Positions 58,686 through 64,000 of a stretch of 64,000 nt of DNA are shown piece after piece. Source of the DNA: a virus. The stretch is taken from IMG/VR virus record IMGVR_UViG_3300007513_000031, positions 1 through 64,000 of that record. One strand, given 5' to 3'. The number at the start of each line of letters is the position of its first letter. The stretch's first letter is position 1. The translations under genes were made by a program, and so were the position numbers. The notes beneath the pieces were generated by a model. It made no database searches, had not been told where the DNA came from, and worked only from the letters and a program-made list of their open reading frames with translations.

Positions 58686-59545
58686 AATATAAAATCATAA
58701 CAACATTTAAACCTGGTGATTGGGACAAGTACGCAAAACGTATGGTACAATCTGTACTTGACAAATGGCCTAATGCTGATATAACTGTTTACTATCAAGA
58801 TCAAAAACCTGATTTTAATCAAAACGTTACTTGGGTTGATATAGATAAAGCAAATTCAGACTTACATAAATTTAGAGAAAAATATAAAAGCGATCCAGTT
58901 GCTATAGGAAAACTTAATGAGATTCCTGGTGGGGTTAGACGTTCTCTACGTTTAGCAACAGAAGGCGGACTTGATGCAAAGAAAGAATCATACTTATGGA
59001 ACGCAGTTAAGTTTAGTTACAAGGTATCTTGTGTTACACACGCAGTAAAAACATATAATGATTATGATTACGTAATTTGGATTGACGACGACACATACAC
59101 ATTTAGAGATATACCAATAGAATTTATAGAAAGTATATGCCCTGATGATACATTGGTTACGTACCTTGGTCGAGAACGTAATATAAAAGATAACAAATAT
59201 CCCGAGTGTGGACTTGTTTGTTATAATATTAACCATCCGCTTATACAAAACTTTGTTACAGATTGGGAAAACCTTTATACATCAGCAAATATATTTGACT
59301 TATTAGAATGGCATGACTCGTATGTGTTCTGGCACATGACTAAGGAGTACAGACAAAAACACAATGCAAAAGTAAATGATATAGGTTATGCTAAAGGTGT
59401 AAGAGGACATCACGTATTTGTAAATAGTGAACTTGGGCTTTATATTGATCATTTTAAAGGAGATAGAAAAGATACTAAAAGTTCACGTGCAGAGGACATT
59501 AAAAAAAGTTCCATTGCAACGGTTGATTATTGGAAAAACAAATGA
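58682..59545 (+). CDS. Glycosyltransferase with D-D-D motif
   Basis: The 287-residue protein starts at a GTG that overlaps the AsnB stop (GTGA). The N-terminal MKYKIITTFKPGDWDKYAKRMVQSV is a GT-A-like beginning, and the metal-binding motif is VIWIDDDTYTF near residue 128. ECGLVCYNINHPLIQNFVTDW is a donor/acceptor loop, and GHHVFVNSELGLYIDHFKGDR follows. The fold is a GT-A-type enzyme. Sugar and acceptor are unknown. Confidence 0.72.
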   Translation: MKYKIITTFKPGDWDKYAKRMVQSVLDKWPNADITVYYQDQKPDFNQNVTWVDIDKANSDLHKFREKYKSDPVAIGKLNEIPGGVRRSLRLATEGGLDAKKESYLWNAVKFSYKVSCVTHAVKTYNDYDYVIWIDDDTYTFRDIPIEFIESICPDDTLVTYLGRERNIKDNKYPECGLVCYNINHPLIQNFVTDWENLYTSANIFDLLEWHDSYVFWHMTKEYRQKHNAKVNDIGYAKGVRGHHVFVNSELGLYIDHFKGDRKDTKSSRAEDIKKSSIATVDYWKNK

Positions 59546-60411
59546 AAATAAGTGTTTATACCAAATTTGGTCCTATTAATTCTAAAAACGTTTTTGAAGC
59601 GTTTATAGAGAGTTTAAAAAAAGCTGGAGATGAAATACAACTAAACGAAGATAAAAATAGTGATGTTGCTGTAATATGGTCAGTATTATGGCAAGGACGA
59701 ATGCTTGGATACCAAAAAACTTGGAACGAATGCCAAAATAAAAATAAACCAGTTGTAGTTCTTGAAGTTGGGGGTATTAAAAGAAATGAAACATTTAAAG
59801 TTGGAATTAATGGCGTTAATAGAGAAGCAGATTTTGCTAATGAAAACGTTGCTGAAGAACGTTGGAAAAAATTTAATATAGAAATGAAACCATGGAAGTC
59901 AACTGGCGATACAATTATAATATGCGGACAACACCACAAAAGCCACCAATGGAGAAACAATCCTTCTATGAATGTGTGGTTTGAACAACAAATAAACGAG
60001 ATAAGAAAGTATACTGATCGTAAAATTTTAGTAAGACCTCATCCAAGAAACCCTATAGGATTAGATACAACAAAATGGAAAAATGTTTCTTATAACCAAC
60101 CACAAAGAGATCACACAACAATTGACGATACTGATTTTAATAAAAAACTAAAAAACGCTTGGGCAGTAGTTAATTATTCAAGTAACCCTGCTATGCAATC
60201 TGTGTTTAATGGGGTACCTGTGTTTGTATCTGAAGCTAGTTTAAGTTATGACGTTGGTAATACTACACTTGCTAATATTAATAATCCAAACAAACCAGAT
60301 AGACAAACTTGGGCAAATCGTTTAGCATATACTGAATGGACAACAGAGGAAATAAAACAAGGATTGCCATGGACAAGAATTAAAAAAAGATTAAAGGAGA
60401 AGTATCTATAA
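59542..60411 (+). CDS. Glycosyltransferase-like protein, island family member D
   Basis: The 289-residue protein is closest to members A and C in the C-terminal domain: EIRKYTDRKILVRPHPRNP (R-P-H-P), then LKNAWAVVNYSSNPAMQSVFNGVPVFVSEAS, then NINNPNKPDRQTWANRLAYTEWTTEEIKQG. N-terminal MKISVYTKFGPINS differs. The start overlaps the previous stop by 4 bp (ATGA) and its stop overlaps the next ATG. Together with A-C it forms a four-member paralogous set. Confidence 0.62.
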   Translation: MKISVYTKFGPINSKNVFEAFIESLKKAGDEIQLNEDKNSDVAVIWSVLWQGRMLGYQKTWNECQNKNKPVVVLEVGGIKRNETFKVGINGVNREADFANENVAEERWKKFNIEMKPWKSTGDTIIICGQHHKSHQWRNNPSMNVWFEQQINEIRKYTDRKILVRPHPRNPIGLDTTKWKNVSYNQPQRDHTTIDDTDFNKKLKNAWAVVNYSSNPAMQSVFNGVPVFVSEASLSYDVGNTTLANINNPNKPDRQTWANRLAYTEWTTEEIKQGLPWTRIKKRLKEKYL

Positions 60412-61004
60412 TGATGCTAGATTCGGATGCAAAAATAATTTATGTACATATACCACGTACAGGAGGAATCTGGTTTTCGTGTCAGTGGCCAGCACATCAT
60501 ACTATACAAACTTTTTTAAAAATCCACGGGTTTGGAAAACACGGAAAACTTTCAGGTATATTAAATAAACTTGATGCTATTGACTATGATTATTCTAATT
60601 ACAAAATAATAACAATAATACGAGAACCAATGGATAGAATTGCTAGTAGTTGGGTGTGGTTTTCTAAAGTAAAAGGCACAGCAGAAAAGCACGGATGGAA
60701 AAGTATTGATGACATGATAGATGAGTATGAAGGAGGAGCAATTAGAGTAAATTATTTGCCACAGACATATTGGTTATGTGAACCAGGAGCAAAGTTTGAT
60801 ATAATTTATAGATTTGAAGATTTATTAGAAAATTCATTTTTACCACAAAAAGATTTCCCAACTTTCAATACAAGCGAAACTAGCTCAAAAAAATTATTAA
60901 GACAAGGTCAAAACCGAGTCACACTATTAACACCAACACAAAAAGAAAGGATTAAAAAAGTTTATAAAGACGATTTTGATTATTATGAACGAAGCAGACA
61001 TTAA
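60411..61004 (+). CDS. Sulfotransferase family protein
   Basis: The 197-residue protein has the PAPS loop IIYVHIPRTGGIWF (residues 8-21, H-I-P-R-T-G-G) and the 3'-phosphate block ITIIREPMDRIASSWVWF. Length and motifs match the sulfotransferase at 5984 rather than that at 55885. It is the last but one plus-strand gene of the island and overlaps both neighbours. Confidence 0.8.
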   Translation: MMLDSDAKIIYVHIPRTGGIWFSCQWPAHHTIQTFLKIHGFGKHGKLSGILNKLDAIDYDYSNYKIITIIREPMDRIASSWVWFSKVKGTAEKHGWKSIDDMIDEYEGGAIRVNYLPQTYWLCEPGAKFDIIYRFEDLLENSFLPQKDFPTFNTSETSSKKLLRQGQNRVTLLTPTQKERIKKVYKDDFDYYERSRH

Positions 61005-61734
61005 ACCCATTGAATGGAAACAATATACTGGCGAGACAGTTAACACCAATCTTATAATTCGAGGTGGAAAAAAATATCAAGAAACTCAATACTACGAAGA
61101 CAAAGTTAAAGCAGTACCTAGAGGTAATGCATATATTATCGGAAACGGTCCTTCGCGTAAAGGATTTGACTTAAACAGTTTAAAAGCATCAGGACAAACA
61201 TATGGTTGTAATGCTTTGTATAGAGATTTTGTTCCAGACTTTATTTTTAGTGTTGACGCTAAAATGACTAATACCATGGTAAAAGACAAAGTATATGAAA
61301 AATGTATTCACTATGCTCCTGCACTAGAAGTTAATAGACACCCTCATAAAAATATTAGTAACTCATATCTACATTTGGTTCCAAACAATCCACACTGGAT
61401 ATCAGGTAATCAAGCATTTTGGACTGCCTGTGTACATGGACATAAAAACATTTATTTGCTTGGGTTTGATTTCCGTGAGTTCGGAAAAGATCAATTAAAC
61501 AACATATATCAAGATACTGAAAATTATGGGCCAAGACATAACGATGTTATTTTTGAAACTTGGCTGAGTCAATTTAGACAAATACAAAAAATGAGACCAT
61601 ATTGTAATTGGACTGTTGTACATAATGACCCACCAGACTATTTGAAAGTGTCTAATCCGAGTGCTAATTTTGGAAAATTTAAAATATTAAATTATAAAGA
61701 ATTTAACGATACAGTTTTAAACCAACCCTCTTAA
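60985..61734 (+). CDS. DUF115/MptE-like protein (homologue of the gene at 1257)
   Basis: The 249-residue protein has AYIIGNGPSRKGFDLNSLK, then YGCNALYRDFVPDFIFSVDAKM, then SGNQAFWTACVHGHKNIYLLGFDFREFG. Every block has a counterpart in the protein at 1257. An N-terminal 45 residues are extra. The family includes enzymes in glycosylation of flagella and cell surfaces. Starting at 60985 avoids a longer TTG start. The end overlaps a convergent protease gene by 32 bp. Confidence 0.6.
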   Translation: MNEADIKPIEWKQYTGETVNTNLIIRGGKKYQETQYYEDKVKAVPRGNAYIIGNGPSRKGFDLNSLKASGQTYGCNALYRDFVPDFIFSVDAKMTNTMVKDKVYEKCIHYAPALEVNRHPHKNISNSYLHLVPNNPHWISGNQAFWTACVHGHKNIYLLGFDFREFGKDQLNNIYQDTENYGPRHNDVIFETWLSQFRQIQKMRPYCNWTVVHNDPPDYLKVSNPSANFGKFKILNYKEFNDTVLNQPS

Positions 61735-62167
61735 AACTTTCTTTAAAAGAATAAAAACTATTGTTATGATTTGAATAAGGATCTTTAATTACAGTCATTT
61801 GATATAAGTGCACCATTTCGTGTGCTAACGTCTCAATAAAGTCTTGCCATGTTGGAAATTTACAATGCAATTGAATACAATAATCAATTGGTATATGATA
61901 AGGAATTATACGTTGATTAAATTTACCTTTGGGGGTTTTTCTATTATCCCAATTAGCAATACATCTACCCCAGTCATGTTGTAATTTATTAACTTGAATT
62001 TGTACACCACCTAATCTATTACCAAACAATATTGCGTTCAGTTTTCTAAACCAATGAGCGGCTACTATACTAGTTGGCTTATATTGTTGAATATTTGCCT
62101 TTACTAATAGCGTCTTTTTTAGTTGTTTTTTCAACGACTTTCGTGTGTTTTTTAAACTCTTTTTCAT
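61703..62167 (-). CDS. SprT-like metalloprotease
   Basis: The 154-residue protein has the zinc-protease motif H-E-M-V-H in DFIETLAHEMVHLYQM (about residue 118) and a downstream HNNSFYSF that supplies a third ligand region. The N-terminus is basic (MKKSLKNTRKSLKKQLKKT), probably for nucleic-acid contact. SprT/Spartan-type enzymes degrade proteins on DNA. Start chosen at the ATG; a TTG 9 bp upstream is possible. It is divergent from the UvsW operon and shares its promoter region. Confidence 0.8.
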   Translation of the reverse strand: MKKSLKNTRKSLKKQLKKTLLVKANIQQYKPTSIVAAHWFRKLNAILFGNRLGGVQIQVNKLQHDWGRCIANWDNRKTPKGKFNQRIIPYHIPIDYCIQLHCKFPTWQDFIETLAHEMVHLYQMTVIKDPYSNHNNSFYSFKESFKRVGLKLYR

Positions 62168-62169
62168 AG

Positions 62170-62197
62170 TTGACAATATTACCGTTTATGTTATAAT
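62170..62197 (+). promoter_or_regulatory. Sigma70 consensus promoter TTGACA-N16-TATAAT
   Basis: -35 at 62170-62175 and -10 at 62192-62197, both perfect boxes with a 16-nt spacer; a second TATAAT overlaps at 62197-62202. It drives the 438-residue gene and uvsW. Confidence 0.8.
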
Positions 62198-62230
62198 ATA
62201 ATAGTAATTATCAAAAATTAAGGTCGAGAA

Positions 62231-63547
62231 ATGCAAACAGTTTTACCAAAAACCATTAATGAAGCACTTAAAATACTAGCATATAATGATTATTTTTATG
62301 CTGATCGTCATAAGAGCCATATTAACCCCCACTATAAAGATAAGGAAACTGTAACATCACTGGCTGAGGCTCAATATCCGTGGACTGAGAAGCAGGCTAA
62401 ACTTGCAGTTGTAATACTAAAAAGGTACCTATCTAAATTCCAAAAACACAAAATGGACATAAAACCTTTACTAGATAAACCTGTTTATGACGAACCTTTC
62501 CGGGTGATTGATTTTGCTAAAAGCATAGAAAAATACAAAGACGAAGAAGAAGAATCGTTAATTGATTTAAAATTTCCTTACAACAAAAAAGTTGTCACAC
62601 TTATAAGACATATTAAGAAAAAATTTTCCCTTCCGACTAGATACGCAAAATACAACGGAGAATCTAAGGTATGGACATTCAAACAAACAGATGTTCTGAC
62701 ATATTATCTTACACTAATTGCAATAAGATATGATTTTAAATTTGTTGACGTAACATTACTTGACGATTATTACGAAGTAAGAAACGAAAAAAGAGATTAT
62801 AAAATTCCTACTGCAAAATTAATTGGTGGAGAAATTATATTAGAAAATGCTCCAGAGTCCATGATGGAATATTGGAATAAAAATTTAAAAGATAAAAAAC
62901 CGTTATTGCAACTTGATGCTTTAAAAAATTTAGGAATTAAAGCAACAAACATTAATGTTGAAGCCAAAACATACACAGCTAAAAAAATTGCAGAACAACA
63001 CCACCAAAAACTTTGGATAGATAAACATGAATACAGCCAAGATGAGATTGTAGCAGGACTTAAAGAACTAGATTGTTTCCCTATCTTAATGCCAATTACT
63101 GGAGATGAGACTGATAAAAAAGACATAGACGAACTTTGGACATGGATTAAAACATTTGAACGTAATGGTATTAACATATTAAAAGAACTATCTTGGGGTT
63201 TTGATTTAAAAGAACCTAACGAAGATACCTTGGGTGGGTGGTCAATTAAACGACAATTTGACAAAGAGACTCATGACAAAATGTTTGAGTTACACCAAAT
63301 GAGTAAACAATTTAAATTTATAGACCAAACAACTAAAGTTATATTTGTACGTAACAGAATACCTCGATCATTAATAAAATCAAAAATAAAACCACGTGCC
63401 TCGTTAATTACATTAGGTGGTGGTTATTATTCTGCAGGCACAGAGAACCTTAAAAGATTACTTGAAAACTTACCTAAAAAGTTGTATTATAGTGATAGTC
63501 AGCCAAGCTCTTGGGATTGGAATGACGACATTGTAATAAAACTATGA
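62231..63547 (+). CDS. Uncharacterised protein upstream of uvsW
   Basis: The 438-residue protein has an N-terminal helical region (MQTVLPKTINEALKILAYNDYFYADRHKSH) and a central YAKYNGESKVWTFKQTDVLTYYL that recalls a HARP- or helicase-accessory-like beta unit. The C-terminal part (TKVIFVRNRIPRSLIKSKIKPRASLITLGGGYYSAGTENLKRLL) looks like an alpha/beta, Rossmann-like block. No catalytic motif is certain. The ATG of uvsW overlaps its stop (ATGA), so it probably works with UvsW in replication or recombination. Confidence 0.55.
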   Translation: MQTVLPKTINEALKILAYNDYFYADRHKSHINPHYKDKETVTSLAEAQYPWTEKQAKLAVVILKRYLSKFQKHKMDIKPLLDKPVYDEPFRVIDFAKSIEKYKDEEEESLIDLKFPYNKKVVTLIRHIKKKFSLPTRYAKYNGESKVWTFKQTDVLTYYLTLIAIRYDFKFVDVTLLDDYYEVRNEKRDYKIPTAKLIGGEIILENAPESMMEYWNKNLKDKKPLLQLDALKNLGIKATNINVEAKTYTAKKIAEQHHQKLWIDKHEYSQDEIVAGLKELDCFPILMPITGDETDKKDIDELWTWIKTFERNGINILKELSWGFDLKEPNEDTLGGWSIKRQFDKETHDKMFELHQMSKQFKFIDQTTKVIFVRNRIPRSLIKSKIKPRASLITLGGGYYSAGTENLKRLLENLPKKLYYSDSQPSSWDWNDDIVIKL

Positions 63548-64000
63548 GTTCATGTAAACTAGTAATAAAAGACGAAGTAAACGTTAAATTTGAAAACTTA
63601 GATTTAAAATGGCGACAAAAACTCGCCAACAAATTTAAATATCAAGTTCCTTATGCTTATCATTTACCGGCAGTTAAACTAGGTAGATGGGATGGCAAAA
63701 TTAGTTTTTTTGGGCTTGGTGGTACAACATATCTTAATCTAGTTGATCAAATTCTTCCAATACTTGAAGCTGGAGGAGTATATGTTGAGCTTGATGACAA
63801 AAGAATAAAACATAATTTTGAATTTAAATTAATAGATAAAAATTATCTATCAGATATAACATGGCCAGACAATCATCCTTGTGCTGGGCAACCAATTGTT
63901 TTACGTGACTACCAAGTAGAAACAATTAATAAATTTTTAGAAGCACCACAAAGCCTACAAGAAATTGCCACTGGTGCAGGTAAAACAATTATTACTGCCG
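63544..64000 (+). CDS. uvsW: UvsW-like DNA/RNA helicase (N-terminal part; runs off the window)
   Basis: The 152 visible residues have an N-terminal domain with LPAVKLGRWDGKISFFGLGG, matching the YGNWDGRI motif of T4 UvsW. Walker A is IATGAGKTI near residue 145, preceded by LRDYQVETINKFL (Q-motif). UvsW is a superfamily 2 helicase that remodels branched DNA and R-loops and switches replication from origin to recombination mode. The end of the gene lies outside the window. Confidence 0.88.
   Translation, partial: MSSCKLVIKDEVNVKFENLDLKWRQKLANKFKYQVPYAYHLPAVKLGRWDGKISFFGLGGTTYLNLVDQILPILEAGGVYVELDDKRIKHNFEFKLIDKNYLSDITWPDNHPCAGQPIVLRDYQVETINKFLEAPQSLQEIATGAGKTIITA

Noticed and set aside
1-64000. 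tRNA genes
   Set aside because: No cloverleaf with a TTCRANY-type T-loop seen; gene-free gaps are too small except 23334-23574, which does not fold as a tRNA.

Overview
The window is a stretch of a T4-like myovirus genome (a marine Tevenvirinae/cyanomyovirus-type relative) with AT-rich DNA, about one third G+C by eye. T4 homologues recognisable by sequence include portal gp20 (partial), prohead protease gp21, scaffold gp22, major capsid gp23, tail completion gp15, neck gp14 and gp13, dNMP kinase gp1, sheath gp18, tube gp19, head completion gp4, terminase gp16 and gp17, ssDNA-binding gp32, UvsX and a partial UvsW. A marine, SAR11-like alphaproteobacterial host is my inference. It rests on base composition, an FdxA-type ferredoxin of alphaproteobacterial type, and fibre and accessory proteins of the kind seen in marine T4-like phages. 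I see no tRNA, integrase, IS element or CRISPR array.

Layout. 1-5.9 kb: head genes (gp20, small acidic protein, a DUF115-like enzyme, acidic core protein, gp21, gp22, gp23). 6-7.2 kb: a sulfotransferase and two small membrane proteins. 7.2-23.2 kb: a large set of fibre/virion structural genes built from shared modules, including a 1316-residue protein with six tandem repeats. 23.2-28.7 kb: a Cys-rich microprotein, a Nudix hydrolase, neck genes (gp15 and gp14 on minus, gp13 on plus), gp1 and a degenerate HNH protein. 28.7-40.6 kb: sheath, tube, tube-like baseplate protein, gp4, a radical SAM enzyme, gp16, a 22-residue Cys-rich peptide, acidic proteins, a cold-shock protein and gp17. 40.7-47.6 kb: a second radical SAM protein, a large acidic protein, gp32, UvsX and two small partners. 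47.6-61.7 kb: an accessory island of about 14 kb rich in glycan and small-molecule enzymes. It holds a HAD phosphatase, GT8-like, GT61 and DxD glycosyltransferases, four mutually paralogous glycosyltransferase-like proteins, two FkbM methyltransferases, an SGNH hydrolase, a 2OG-oxygenase-like protein, two sulfotransferases, a 7Fe ferredoxin, a glutamine-dependent asparagine synthetase and a DUF115-like protein. 61.7-64 kb: a SprT-like protease, an unknown protein and UvsW.

Expression signals are unusually readable. Late-promoter motifs (nnTAAATA, best TATAAATA) recur, often right after strong intrinsic terminators. At about a dozen genes with no Shine-Dalgarno the motif ends 5-8 nt before the ATG, which predicts leaderless late mRNAs. 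Five sigma70-type promoters, two with perfect -35 and -10 boxes, precede replication, repair and accessory genes.

The strongest candidates for something new are: (1) the glycan/sulfation/amidation island; (2) two radical SAM enzymes flanking a 22-residue Cys-repeat peptide; (3) a structured leader at 7237-7314 that can sequester or release a Shine-Dalgarno; and (4) apparent avoidance of GCWGC, seen because every Ala-Ala pair I checked is encoded GCG-GCN or GCC-GCN.
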